Source: Streptomyces sp. NBC_00353 (GTDB lineage: Bacteria > Actinomycetota > Actinomycetes > Streptomycetales > Streptomycetaceae). From it: 64,000 nucleotides of DNA. The translations under genes were made by a program, and so were the position numbers. Positions within the stretch are counted from its first letter, which is position 1, and each line of letters opens with the position of its first letter. The stretch is from assembly GCF_036108815.1 (NCBI RefSeq), contig NZ_CP107985.1, positions 6,131,001 through 6,195,000 of the forward strand, given 5' to 3'. Positions 53,903-63,993 of this stretch are shown here, in pieces. The notes below the pieces were generated by a model. That model searched no databases, was not told the origin of the DNA, and saw only the letters and a list, made by a program, of their open reading frames with translations.

Positions 53903-55294
53903 GTGGCTGCTGATCTGTCGCAGATCGTCAAGGCGTACGACGTGCGCGGAGTCGTGCCCGACCAGTGGGACGAATCGCTGGCCGAGCAGTTCGGGGCGGC
54001 GTTCGTCGAGGTGACGGACGCCGAAGCGATCGTGATCGGCCACGACATGCGGCCTTCGTCGCCCGGCCTCTCCGCGGCTTTCGCACGCGGCGCGGCGGCG
54101 CGCGGTGCGGACGTCACCCTCATCGGTCTCTGCTCGACCGACCAGTTGTACTTCGCCTCCGGCAGCCTCGGCCTGCCCGGTGCGATGTTCACGGCCTCGC
54201 ACAACCCGGCGCAGTACAACGGCATCAAGCTGTGCCGGGCCGGCGCCGCGCCGGTCGGCCAGGACACCGGGCTCTCCGAGATCCGCGCCCTGATCGAGAA
54301 GTGGGCCGAGCAGGGCGTACCGCAGCCGGTCGCCACCCCCGGCACCGTCACCGAGCGCGACACCCTCACCGACTACGCGGCCCACCTGCGGTCCCTGGTC
54401 GACCTGACGGCCATCCGACCGCTGAAGGTCGTGGTCGATGCGGGCAACGGCATGGGCGGCCACACCGTCCCCACCGTCCTCGAAGGGCTGCCGCTCGACG
54501 TCGTCCCCATGTACTTCGAGCTCGACGGCACGTTCCCCAACCACGAGGCCAACCCCCTCGACCCGAAGAACCTCGTCGACCTCCAGGCCCGAGTCCTGGC
54601 CGAGGGCGCCGACCTGGGCCTCGCCTTCGACGGCGACGCGGACCGCTGCTTCGTCGTCGACGAACGCGGCGCGGGCGTCTCCCCGTCCGCCATCACCGCC
54701 CTGGTCGCGGCTCGCGAACTCACCCGCAACGGCGGCAAGGGCACCGTCATCCACAACCTGATCACGTCCTGGTCGGTCCCCGAGGTCGTCCGCGAACACG
54801 GCGGCACCCCGGTCCGTACCCGCGTCGGCCACTCCTTCATCAAGGCGGAGATGGCCGCACACGGCGCGATCTTCGGCGGCGAACACTCCGCGCACTACTA
54901 CTTCCGCGACTTCTGGAACGCCGATACGGGCATGCTCGCCGCCCTCCACGTCCTGGCCGCCCTCGGCGGCCAGCCGGGCGCGCTGTCGGAACTGGTCGCA
55001 CAGTACGACCGCTACACCGGCTCCGGCGAGATCAACTCCACGGTCGAGGACCAGCCGGGCCGCACAGCGGCGGTGCGCGCCGCTTTCGAGACCCGCGACC
55101 ACATCACGCTCGACGAACTGGACGGCCTGACGGTCACGGCACCGGACTGGTGGTTCAACCTCCGCGCCTCCAACACGGAACCGCTGCTGCGCCTGAACGT
55201 GGAGGCACGCGACGAAGAGACGATGGCGGCGGTACGCGAAGAAGTCCTGACCATGGTCCGCAGCCAGGCGGCGTCGAACGACCTCGATGTGTGA
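53903..55294 (+). CDS. manB: Phosphomannomutase/phosphoglucomutase
   Basis: Interconverts mannose-6-phosphate and mannose-1-phosphate (463 aa). The active-site phosphoserine is in MFTASHNPAQYNG near residue 98. The metal-binding loop FDGDADRCF lies near 242, the sugar-binding GGEHSAHYYFRDFWNAD near 325, and the phosphate-binding RASNTEPLLRLNVEA near 423. The GTG has AGGAGGA upstream. Followed by the Trm112-like, SIS-domain and manA genes, it forms a mannose-phosphate gene group. Confidence 0.94.
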   Translation: MAADLSQIVKAYDVRGVVPDQWDESLAEQFGAAFVEVTDAEAIVIGHDMRPSSPGLSAAFARGAAARGADVTLIGLCSTDQLYFASGSLGLPGAMFTASHNPAQYNGIKLCRAGAAPVGQDTGLSEIRALIEKWAEQGVPQPVATPGTVTERDTLTDYAAHLRSLVDLTAIRPLKVVVDAGNGMGGHTVPTVLEGLPLDVVPMYFELDGTFPNHEANPLDPKNLVDLQARVLAEGADLGLAFDGDADRCFVVDERGAGVSPSAITALVAARELTRNGGKGTVIHNLITSWSVPEVVREHGGTPVRTRVGHSFIKAEMAAHGAIFGGEHSAHYYFRDFWNADTGMLAALHVLAALGGQPGALSELVAQYDRYTGSGEINSTVEDQPGRTAAVRAAFETRDHITLDELDGLTVTAPDWWFNLRASNTEPLLRLNVEARDEETMAAVREEVLTMVRSQAASNDLDV

Positions 55295-55365
55295 GGCCAC
55301 CTGAGAGAGCGCCCGACGGGCCCCTCGCGGCGCGCCGGGCACCCGGCGTTCGAGGGCATCCTTCC

Positions 55366-55440
55366 AGCCCGTCCGGCGCTCGAGGACCGGGGTTCCGGGG
55401 CCGAGCCCCGGTTCCGGGAACGGGCGGGTGGGGTAACAGC
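55366..55440. repeat. Dispersed Streptomyces intergenic repeat, copy 2
   Basis: Shares GCCCGTCCGGCG-(C/A)T-GAGGAC and the ending GGTTCCGGGAACGGGCGGGTGGGG with the copy at 40680-40813, with changes. The CCGGGG.../...CCCCGG arms can form a hairpin. It lies in the 290-base gap between manB and the Trm112-like gene. Confidence 0.6.
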
Positions 55441-55586
55441 CCGCCGCAGGCGCCCCCACCCGCACCCGCAGGGCGACCGCCCCACCCCCGGCCGGGCCGC
55501 GCCCCCGCCACCCCGGCGGTAGGCTGACGTCGCCCGATCCGCGCGAACCCGAACCCCCTGTTCGAATGCTTGAAGGGACTCACCCC

Positions 55587-55769
55587 ATGCCGCTCGAAGC
55601 CGGCCTCCTGGAGATCCTCGCCTGCCCGGCCTGCCACTCCCCGCTCGACGACCGGTCGGCAGCCGACAGCCCCGAGCTGGTCTGCACCGGCACGGACTGC
55701 GGCCTGGCCTACCCGGTACGGGACGGCATCCCCGTACTCCTGGTCGACGAGGCCCGCCGCCCCGCGTAG
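55587..55769 (+). CDS. Trm112 family small zinc protein
   Basis: A 60-aa protein of the Trm112/YcaR type. The pattern ILACPACHSPL near residue 8 and LVCTGTDCGLAYPVRDGIPVLL near 30 gives four cysteines for one zinc and the family's C-terminal segment. Eukaryotic and archaeal relatives activate methyltransferases; the bacterial role is unclear. The ATG at 55587 has GAAGGGA upstream. It sits between manB and the SIS gene with the same direction. Confidence 0.88.
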   Translation: MPLEAGLLEILACPACHSPLDDRSAADSPELVCTGTDCGLAYPVRDGIPVLLVDEARRPA

Positions 55770-55878
55770 CGCGAGGCACGGGAGCGCCGCCGCCCACCGG
55801 GCCGGGGCGCCCCCACCCCCGTACAACCGCAGCCCGCAGCCCGCACGGTGATCAGCACGTGATCGGAGGCCCGTCCCC

Positions 55879-57015
55879 ATGCTCGACGAGTCGTTGCTCG
55901 ACGCCCCGGAAGCCCTGGCCCGAGCCGACCGCCGCGGTCTGCTCCGCGGCGCCGCCGAGGCCGGGGCGCGCGTCCGTACCGCCGCCCGGCACGCGGCGGA
56001 GGCCGGGATCACCGAGCTGGCCCCGGAGGGCCGCCCACGGGCGGTCCTGGTCGCAGGCTCCGGCACCGCCGCATCCGGCGTCGCCGATCTGATCGGCGCG
56101 CTGGCGGGAGCCTCCGCACCCGTCACCCGTATCCACCCCACAGGCGTCGCACCTGCCGCGGGCGCCATGCGGTGGACGCTCCCCGGCTGGGCCGGCTCCG
56201 TCGACCTGCTGCTGATCGTCACGGCAGACGGCTCCGAACCGGGCCTCGCCCTGCTCGCCGAACAGGCCTACCGGCGCGGCTGCACGGTCGTCGCCGTCGC
56301 CCCCCGGCAGTCCCCGCTGCGTGAAGCGGTCGACGGGGCGCACGGCCTCGTCGTACCGATGGCGTCCGCCCCGCACGGCGAGTACGACGCCGAGACGTCG
56401 GCCGCCGGACCCGGCACGCTCTGGGCCCTGTTCACGCCACTCCTCGCACTGCTCGACCGGGTCGGCCTGATCACCGCACCCGCCGAGACGCTCCAGAGCG
56501 TCGCCGACCGCCTGGACCGCACCGCGGAACGCTGCGGCCCGGCCATCGCCACGTACAGCAACCCGGCCAAGACGCTCGCCGCCGAGCTCGCCGACAGCCT
56601 GCCGCTCGTGTGGACGGAAGGCGATGCCGCGGGGCCGGTCGGGCGCCGGTTCGCCGCTGTCCTCGCCGAGCTGTCGGGCCGCCCGGCCCTCGCCGCCGAG
56701 CTCCCCGAGGCCCTCCCCGCCCATGGGGCGCTGCTGGCGGGCACCTTCGCTGCCGGCGCCGACCCCGACGACTTCTTCCGCGACCGGGTCGACGAGGCGG
56801 AGCCCCTGCACGCCCGGGTCGTCCTGCTCCGGGACCGGCCCGCCGGCGGTCTGAGCGCCGCCCCCGCCGCCCGCGAACTTGCCCTCGGCCACGACACGGC
56901 GGTCAGTGAACTCGAACCGGACGAGGGCAGCGAACTCGAAGCGCTCGCCGAGCTCCTCGCGGTCACCGACTTCGCCGCCGTCTACCTGGCACTGGCCTCG
57001 GCAGCCCACGCCTGA
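55879..57015 (+). CDS. SIS-domain phosphosugar isomerase-like protein (PGI/PMI type)
   Basis: A 378-aa protein resembling the bifunctional phosphoglucose/phosphomannose isomerases. An N-terminal sugar-isomerase segment has VLVAGSGTAASGVADLIGAL near residue 57 and TADGSEPGLALLAEQAY near 117. The C-terminal PGI/PMI domain has ATYSNPAKTLAAELADSLPLVWTEG near 222 (listed here as family landmarks ATYSNPAK and PLVW). Lying between manB and manA, it probably acts on mannose- or glucose-6-phosphate. The N-terminal motif is degenerate relative to active enzymes, so a regulatory role is possible. Confidence 0.8.
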   Translation: MLDESLLDAPEALARADRRGLLRGAAEAGARVRTAARHAAEAGITELAPEGRPRAVLVAGSGTAASGVADLIGALAGASAPVTRIHPTGVAPAAGAMRWTLPGWAGSVDLLLIVTADGSEPGLALLAEQAYRRGCTVVAVAPRQSPLREAVDGAHGLVVPMASAPHGEYDAETSAAGPGTLWALFTPLLALLDRVGLITAPAETLQSVADRLDRTAERCGPAIATYSNPAKTLAAELADSLPLVWTEGDAAGPVGRRFAAVLAELSGRPALAAELPEALPAHGALLAGTFAAGADPDDFFRDRVDEAEPLHARVVLLRDRPAGGLSAAPAARELALGHDTAVSELEPDEGSELEALAELLAVTDFAAVYLALASAAHA

Positions 57016-57135
57016 CCGCACCGCACACCCGTACCGGGCACAACCACCGCACCAAGCACCGCCCCACCGCATCGCACGACCACCGCACGACCACCGCACC
57101 GCACGATCCGCGCATCTCACGAGGACGAACTCTCC
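57016..57135 (+). repeat. Short CACCGCAC-type repeats before manA
   Basis: A 120-base gap made largely of degenerate ACCGCAC and CACGACCACCGC units. The unit spacing is irregular. They probably reflect slippage in a leader rather than a functional array. Confidence 0.6.
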
Positions 57136-58317
57136 ATGGACCGGCTCTCCAACACCGTGCGCCCTTACGCCTGGGGCTCCACCACCGCCATTCCCGAGCT
57201 GCTCGGCGTCGCCCCCACCGGCGAGCCCCAAGCCGAAATGTGGATGGGCGCCCACCCCGGAGCCCCATCCCGCCTCACCCGTATATCCGGCGCCTCGGAA
57301 ACCCCCACCGAGCAGCCCCTCACCGACGTCATCGCCGCCGACCCGGAGCGCGAGCTGGGCGCGGCCGCCGTCGGGAAGTTCGGCCCCCGCCTCCCCTTCC
57401 TCCTCAAGCTGCTCGCCGCAGGCGCCCCTCTCTCCCTCCAGGTCCACCCCGACCTCGAGCAGGCCAAGAAGGGGTACGAGGACGAGGAGCGCCGGTCCGT
57501 CCCGATCGACGCGCCCCACCGCACGTACAAGGACGCCAACCACAAGCCCGAACTGATCTGCGCGCTCACCCCCTTCGAAGGCCTCTGCGGCTTCCGCAGG
57601 CCCACCGAGGCGGCGCAGGCGATGGCGGCACTCGGCGTCGACTCCCTCAAGCCGTACGTCGATCTCCTCGGCGCCCACCCCGAAGAGGCGGCCCTGCGCG
57701 AGGTGCTCACGGCGATCCTCACCGCGGACCCCGTCGAGATGGCCGAGACGGTGACCGCCGCGGCCGCCGCCGCCGAACGCCTCGGCGGCGCCCACGCCCC
57801 GTACGCCCGCATCGCACACCACTTCCCCGGCGACCCGGGCGTCATCGCGGCGATGCTGCTGAACTACGTACAACTCCAGCCCGGTGAGGCCCTGTTCCTC
57901 GGCGCCGGCGTCCCGCACGCCTACCTCGGCGGCCTCGGCGTCGAGATCATGGCCAACTCGGACAACGTGCTGCGCTGCGGACTGACGCCCAAGCACATCG
58001 ACGTCCCCGAACTGCTGCGCATCGTCCGCTTCGAGGCGACCGACCCCGGCATCCTGCGCCCTGAGGCGTCCCCTTCCGGCGAGGAGCTGTACGAGACCCC
58101 GGTCGACGAGTTCCGGCTGTCGCGCTACGACCTCTCGCCCGGCGCCGCCCCCGTCGACCTGACCAGGCCCACCCCGCAGATCCTGCTCTGCACCGCGGGC
58201 GCACCCCGCGTCGGCACCCTTGATCTCGCCCCCGGCTCCTCGGTCTTCGTACCGTCGGGCGAAACGGTCGAAGCGTCCGGTACCGGGACTCTGTTCCGTG
58301 CCACAGTGGTGGCCTGA
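57136..58317 (+). CDS. manA: Mannose-6-phosphate isomerase, class I
   Basis: A 393-aa zinc enzyme interconverting fructose-6-phosphate and mannose-6-phosphate. Zn ligands are visible in LSLQVHPDLEQ near residue 100 (QxH), HKPELICAL near 137 (Glu) and VPHAYLGGLGVEIMANSDN near 255 (His). The N-terminus RLSNTVRPYAWGSTTAIPEL is typical. With manB and the guanylyltransferase-like gene it completes a route from fructose-6-phosphate to GDP-mannose. The ATG has GAGGACG upstream. Confidence 0.94.
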   Translation: MDRLSNTVRPYAWGSTTAIPELLGVAPTGEPQAEMWMGAHPGAPSRLTRISGASETPTEQPLTDVIAADPERELGAAAVGKFGPRLPFLLKLLAAGAPLSLQVHPDLEQAKKGYEDEERRSVPIDAPHRTYKDANHKPELICALTPFEGLCGFRRPTEAAQAMAALGVDSLKPYVDLLGAHPEEAALREVLTAILTADPVEMAETVTAAAAAAERLGGAHAPYARIAHHFPGDPGVIAAMLLNYVQLQPGEALFLGAGVPHAYLGGLGVEIMANSDNVLRCGLTPKHIDVPELLRIVRFEATDPGILRPEASPSGEELYETPVDEFRLSRYDLSPGAAPVDLTRPTPQILLCTAGAPRVGTLDLAPGSSVFVPSGETVEASGTGTLFRATVVA

Positions 58318-58404
58318 CGTACCGTCCGCATCAGCGGCTGCAACAATGTCCGGCCGTACCGCGGCGCCAGGGCCGCAGCACCGAAGAAGGGACACCAGGC
58401 ACCC

Positions 58405-59400
58405 ATGAGTGCGTCAGGCGGAACCAAGGCGATCGTGGCGGCACTCGCCGCCAACCTCGCGATCGCAGTGGCCAAATTCGTGGCGTTCCTGTTCAGTGGC
58501 TCGTCATCGATGCTCGCGGAGAGCGTCCACTCGGTCGCCGACTCGGGCAACCAGGGGCTGCTGCTGCTCGGCGGCAAGAAGTCCCAGCGCGAAGCCACCC
58601 CCCAGCACCCCTTCGGCTACGGCCGCGAGCGGTACATCTACGCCTTCCTCGTCTCCATCGTCCTGTTCTCGGTCGGTGGCATGTTCGCGGTCTACGAGGG
58701 CTACGAGAAGATCCTGCACCCGCACGAGCTCGAGGCCTGGTACTGGCCGGTCGGCGTGCTGGTCTTCGCGATCATCGCCGAGGGCTTCTCCTTCCGGACC
58801 GCCATCAAGGAGTCCAACGAGAGCCGCGGCGAGCTCACCTGGACCCAGTTCGTCCGCCGGGCCAAGGCCCCCGAGCTCCCGGTCGTCCTCCTGGAGGACC
58901 TCGGCGCGCTGGTCGGTCTGGTGCTCGCCCTGTTCGGTGTGGGCCTGACCCTGGCGACCGGCAACGGCGTCTGGGACGGCATCGGCACGCTCTGCATCGG
59001 CATCCTGCTGATCGGCATCGCGATCGTCCTCGCCGCAGAGACGAAGTCCCTGCTGCTCGGCGAGGCCGCCGGCACCGACCAGGTCGAAAAGATCAAGGCC
59101 GCGGTCGTCGACGGCGAAACCGTCACCCGCATCATCCACATGCGTACGCTCCACCTCGGCCCGGAAGAGCTGCTGGTCGCCGCCAAGATCGCGGTCCAGC
59201 ACGACGACACCGCCACCGAGGTCGCCAACGCCATCAATGCTGCCGAGTCCCGCATCCGCGAAGCCGTCCCGATCGCCCGGGTCATCTACCTGGAACCGGA
59301 CATCTTCAACGAGGCGGCCGCCGCCACGGGCACCAACCCGGCCACGGCTCCGGGCGCTCCCGATGCCAGTGACGCCGCCCCGACACAACCCGACCACTGA
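58405..59400 (+). CDS. Cation diffusion facilitator (CDF) metal transporter
   Basis: A 331-aa membrane protein of the CDF/SLC30 family that exports Zn or similar divalent metals in exchange for protons. Six hydrophobic helices are seen between about 10 and 220. The metal site is SVHSVADSGNQ near residue 41 (HxxxD), paired with VVLLEDLGALVGL near 168, where the usual His is replaced by Glu as in the SLC30A9 branch. A cytosolic C-terminal domain (about 225-310) follows. The substrate is not predictable from this. It stands 87 bp after manA. Confidence 0.9.
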   Translation: MSASGGTKAIVAALAANLAIAVAKFVAFLFSGSSSMLAESVHSVADSGNQGLLLLGGKKSQREATPQHPFGYGRERYIYAFLVSIVLFSVGGMFAVYEGYEKILHPHELEAWYWPVGVLVFAIIAEGFSFRTAIKESNESRGELTWTQFVRRAKAPELPVVLLEDLGALVGLVLALFGVGLTLATGNGVWDGIGTLCIGILLIGIAIVLAAETKSLLLGEAAGTDQVEKIKAAVVDGETVTRIIHMRTLHLGPEELLVAAKIAVQHDDTATEVANAINAAESRIREAVPIARVIYLEPDIFNEAAAATGTNPATAPGAPDASDAAPTQPDH

Positions 59401-59478
59401 TCCACCCGTACCTCGCCCCGGCCCGCTCCCGGTCACTTCCGGCCCCGGGCGGGCTGGGAGCGGTCGGCCCGATCGGTG

Positions 59479-59484
59479 TAGATT
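59479..59484 (+). promoter_or_regulatory. Candidate -10 element for ahcY
   Basis: TAGATT fits the Streptomyces vegetative -10 pattern and lies about 177 bases before the ahcY start. A matching -35 is not obvious. If correct, ahcY has a long leader of about 170 bases. Confidence 0.25.
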
Positions 59485-59660
59485 CGATGGCAGTGTCAGA
59501 CGTCGCTGCTGATGGCGGTCGGCCGCTCCGCGCATGCGGACCGGGCGAGGGAGAGAGGGCCTCCGACGGACTGCGCTGCGAGCGCCCGGGCATTTCTGTG
59601 TCCGCCGCCGCAGAGCCAGCCGTACCCACCCTCGACACCCATTACGAGGAGCAGCCCGTT

Positions 59661-61118
<1,458 letters not shown>

Positions 61119-61218
61119 TCCGGCACCGGTCCCGCCCGTCATCGACCACACAGCTCACCGCCGGCCGGTGACCGGTCGCTGACGGTCGGGACAGCCGCAA
61201 TCTCAGCAGCAGATACGA

Positions 61219-61255
61219 GCGCAGGCCCCCGCACCCCCGTGTCGGGGGCCTGCGC
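61219..61255 (+). terminator. Strong hairpin after ahcY
   Basis: A 13-bp perfect stem, 61219-61231 with 61243-61255, about 100 bases after ahcY and 40 bases before the next gene. It is GC-rich and probably terminates ahcY transcription. Confidence 0.75.
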
Positions 61256-61295
61256 CGTACCGCACCCGCACAGCCAGAGGAACCCGAAGGACCCC

Positions 61296-61907
61296 ATGCC
61301 ACGCGGCCGTTATTCGCTCCACGATCCCCACGACCACACCCCCCTCGGCGAAGAACACTTCCACTGCGCCCCCGGCCCCTCCGGCTGGCGCTACGTCTCC
61401 CAGACCATCGCCCCCTCCGGCGACCACCTCGGCTCCGTCGATCTGGCCCTCGACGAACTCGGCCGCCCCATCCGCCTCGAACTGCACGCCTCGAGCTGGC
61501 AGATCCGCGGCGCCGCCCTCGAAGGGGTCACCTGGGTCCGCACCGACCCGACCGGCACTCATGCCACCGAAGGCAATGTCCGCGCCCACGGCTTCACCGG
61601 CACATCCCCCGCATTCCTCATCGCGACCTCACGCCTGCTGCGCCTCACCCCCGGTTCCCCCGCGACCCGCATCCGTCTCGTCGCCTTCACGGACCCGGTC
61701 CTCGCCCCCCGTACCGTCGACCAGTCCTGGGCTCTGGTGAACAGTGAAGCGCACGCCACTGACAACGGCCCTCTGATGGTGGACGAATACCAGGTCAACG
61801 CCCTGGACACGGGCGAACAGCACACCGTCCACATCGCCGGCGACGTAGTCCTCTCGGCCCCCGGCATCGAGCTCGAAGACCTGGAAACCCCGCCCTCCTC
61901 CCGCTAG
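61296..61907 (+). CDS. Hypothetical beta-rich protein
   Basis: A 203-aa protein I do not recognise. It has no signal peptide or membrane helix and looks like a soluble beta-sandwich or barrel, with strands such as WRYVSQTIAP near residue 31 and RPIRLELHASSWQIRGAAL near 58, ending in an acidic tail. The ATG at 61296 has CGAAGGA upstream. Its stop codon shares the palindrome CTAG with the stop of the convergent RDD gene, so the two genes overlap tail to tail. Confidence 0.75.
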   Translation: MPRGRYSLHDPHDHTPLGEEHFHCAPGPSGWRYVSQTIAPSGDHLGSVDLALDELGRPIRLELHASSWQIRGAALEGVTWVRTDPTGTHATEGNVRAHGFTGTSPAFLIATSRLLRLTPGSPATRIRLVAFTDPVLAPRTVDQSWALVNSEAHATDNGPLMVDEYQVNALDTGEQHTVHIAGDVVLSAPGIELEDLETPPSSR

Positions 61908-62866
61908 GCAGGCGGCGCGAACCCCGTACCCGGCTTCCGGACTCCCGGCTCCTCCGCCCCAGAAACCCCGCGTTCAACAGGAGCCGCAGGGACAGCAGGC
62001 GCTACAGGGGCAACAGCGGCTCCAGGGGCGACCGAGCTGACCGCCCCTGCGGGCCCCACCACTCCCACCGGCGCCGAACCCACGCCCATGCCCCCCTGCC
62101 CGAGGGAATCGGCCTGCGCAGCGGCGAACACCCGCCGGGCATCCCGCGCCTGCCGCTCGTTCACCACGCCGGCCAGATACGCAGCGGCCGGCACCCCCGG
62201 CGGCACCGGAACCCCCGTACGCACCGCCAGCTCTTCAGCCAGCCGCTCCGCCATCGACAGCCCCACCTGAGCATCGAGCTGCTGCATCCGCGTCAGGTAC
62301 TGCCGTATCGCCAGCCACAGCTCGTCCGGCACCGCTGACAGATCCAGCCCGGCGAATCGCCCGACCAGCCACGGCGGCGGAGGCGGCACACTGATCCCGC
62401 GCCCGGCCGACACCCGCTCCCGAACCACGAGCGTCCCCGCGAAGACGTCCCCGAGCCGTCGCCCCCGCGCCGACACCAGCGACGCGATGCAGGCGAAGAC
62501 CCCGAGCGTCATCAGAATCTCGACGACCCCCATCGCCCCGCGCACCAACGCGTGCCGGAACCGGATCGGCCCTCCGTCGTCCCGCACCACCCGGAGGCCA
62601 CAAGCGAGCTTCCCCAGCGAACGCCCATGGCTGAGCGTCTCGACCGCGATCGGTCCGCCCACGAGCACCAGCAGAAAGGTCGCGACGGCAATGGCCGCAC
62701 TCGCCGCCTCGTCCAACGTCACCGTTGCAATGGTCAACCCGATCGACACCAGGATGAACACGATCCAGACCACGACAAGATCTATCGCCAGAGCCAACGC
62801 GCGGCTCGGCAGTTTCGCCGGCCGCAGCCCCAGTACGACCGCATCCCCGGTCACAAGCTCACTCAT
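61904..62866 (-). CDS. RDD family membrane protein
   Basis: A 320-aa membrane protein. The RDD domain (about 12-165) has LPSRALALAIDLVVVWIVF near residue 17 (the R..D pattern) and GRSLGKLACGLRVVRDDGG near 80, with three to four helices. The C-terminal ~150 residues are cytosolic, begin with PPPPPWL, include a helical stretch, and end Pro/Ala/Val-rich. The function of RDD proteins is mostly unknown, and transport roles have been suggested. The start at 62866 begins MSELVTGDAVVLG. It is divergent from the SpoIIM-like gene by 119 bp. Confidence 0.85.
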   Translation of the reverse strand: MSELVTGDAVVLGLRPAKLPSRALALAIDLVVVWIVFILVSIGLTIATVTLDEAASAAIAVATFLLVLVGGPIAVETLSHGRSLGKLACGLRVVRDDGGPIRFRHALVRGAMGVVEILMTLGVFACIASLVSARGRRLGDVFAGTLVVRERVSAGRGISVPPPPPWLVGRFAGLDLSAVPDELWLAIRQYLTRMQQLDAQVGLSMAERLAEELAVRTGVPVPPGVPAAAYLAGVVNERQARDARRVFAAAQADSLGQGGMGVGSAPVGVVGPAGAVSSVAPGAAVAPVAPAVPAAPVERGVSGAEEPGVRKPGTGFAPPA

Positions 62867-62985
62867 CGCCGCCCACCCTTCGCCGACCTTCCCTGCCCCT
62901 CGGGACCTCAGTCTGCCAAGCTGACCCGCAGCGCGCCGCAGTAGTACGGACCCGTACGCACCCATGCCTGGAGCAGCAGCCGACC

Positions 62986-63993
62986 ATGGATCTCGACGTA
63001 TTCGTGACCGCCCACCGAACCGAGTGGGACCGCCTGGACCATCTCCTGCACCGCGGGCGCCGACTCACCGGCACGGAGGCCGACGAGCTCGTCGCCCTCT
63101 ACCAGCGGACGGCCACGCATCTCTCACTGATCCAGTCCAGCGCCCCGGACCCGATGCTCACCGCACGCCTCACCCAGCTCGTGGCCCGCGCTCGATCCAC
63201 GGTGACGGGAACCCGCCGGGCCTCCTGGCGCGACGCCACCCGCTTTCTGACGGCCGGCTTCCCCGCCGCGGTCTACCGCTCGAGGCACTGGTGGATACCC
63301 ACGGCCGTGCTCTCGACTCTCCTGGCCGCACTCATGGGCTGGTGGATCGGCACCCACCCGGAAGTCCAGTCGGCCATCGCCGCCCCGGACGATCTACGTC
63401 GCCTGACCAGTCCCGGTGGGGAGTACGAGACGTATTACTCCAGCCACCCGGCAGCCTCGTTCGCAGCTCAGGTCTGGACGAACAACGCCCAGGCCGCCGC
63501 GATGTGCCTGGTGCTGGGGGCGTTCCTGTGCCTCCCGGTCATCTGGATCCTCTTCGTCAACGTCCTCAATCTCGCGGTCGGCATCGGACTGATGTCGTCG
63601 GCCGGCCGCCTGGACACCTTCCTCGGCCTGGTCCTCCCGCACGGCCTGCTCGAACTGACCGCAGTATTCGTCGCAGCCGGTACGGGCCTCCGCCTGGGAT
63701 GGACGGTCATCGACCCCGGCCCGCAGACCCGGCGATCCGCGCTCGCGCAACAGGGCCGGGCCGCGATCGGTATGGCCATAGGCCTGGCCCTGGTTCTGTT
63801 CGTCTCCGGCGTCATCGAAGGTTTCGTCACCCCCTCGGGCCTCCCGACCTGGGCCCGCATCGCCATCGGCATAGCGGCCGAGCTGGCCTTCCTTGTGTAC
63901 GTCTACGTACTGGGCGGCCGAGCGGCCCGAGCCGGCGAAGCGGGAGACGTCGACGCCACCGAGCGGAGCGCCGAGCTCCCCGCCGCCGCCTGA
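62986..63993 (+). CDS. Stage II sporulation protein M (SpoIIM/DUF95) family membrane protein
   Basis: A 335-aa membrane protein. An N-terminal helical cytosolic part (about 1-95; MDLDVFVTAHRTEWDRLDHL) is followed by five to six helices between about 100 and 315. The segment FAAQVWTNNAQAAAMCLVLGAFL near residue 165 and LPHGLLELTAVFVAAGTGLRLGW near 222 are typical of the family. In Bacillus SpoIIM acts in septal wall thinning; in actinomycetes, RDD and SpoIIM genes are often paired as here. The role in this organism is inferred. Confidence 0.88.
   Translation: MDLDVFVTAHRTEWDRLDHLLHRGRRLTGTEADELVALYQRTATHLSLIQSSAPDPMLTARLTQLVARARSTVTGTRRASWRDATRFLTAGFPAAVYRSRHWWIPTAVLSTLLAALMGWWIGTHPEVQSAIAAPDDLRRLTSPGGEYETYYSSHPAASFAAQVWTNNAQAAAMCLVLGAFLCLPVIWILFVNVLNLAVGIGLMSSAGRLDTFLGLVLPHGLLELTAVFVAAGTGLRLGWTVIDPGPQTRRSALAQQGRAAIGMAIGLALVLFVSGVIEGFVTPSGLPTWARIAIGIAAELAFLVYVYVLGGRAARAGEAGDVDATERSAELPAAA

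Noticed and set aside
57016..57135. Possible CRISPR-like array
   Set aside because: The CACCGCAC units are short, degenerate and irregularly spaced, without distinct spacers or cas genes.
59480..59660. SAH or SAM riboswitch upstream of ahcY
   Set aside because: The GAGGAGC near 59646 is just the ribosome-binding site; I do not find the paired conserved core elements of SAH or SAM-IV riboswitches.
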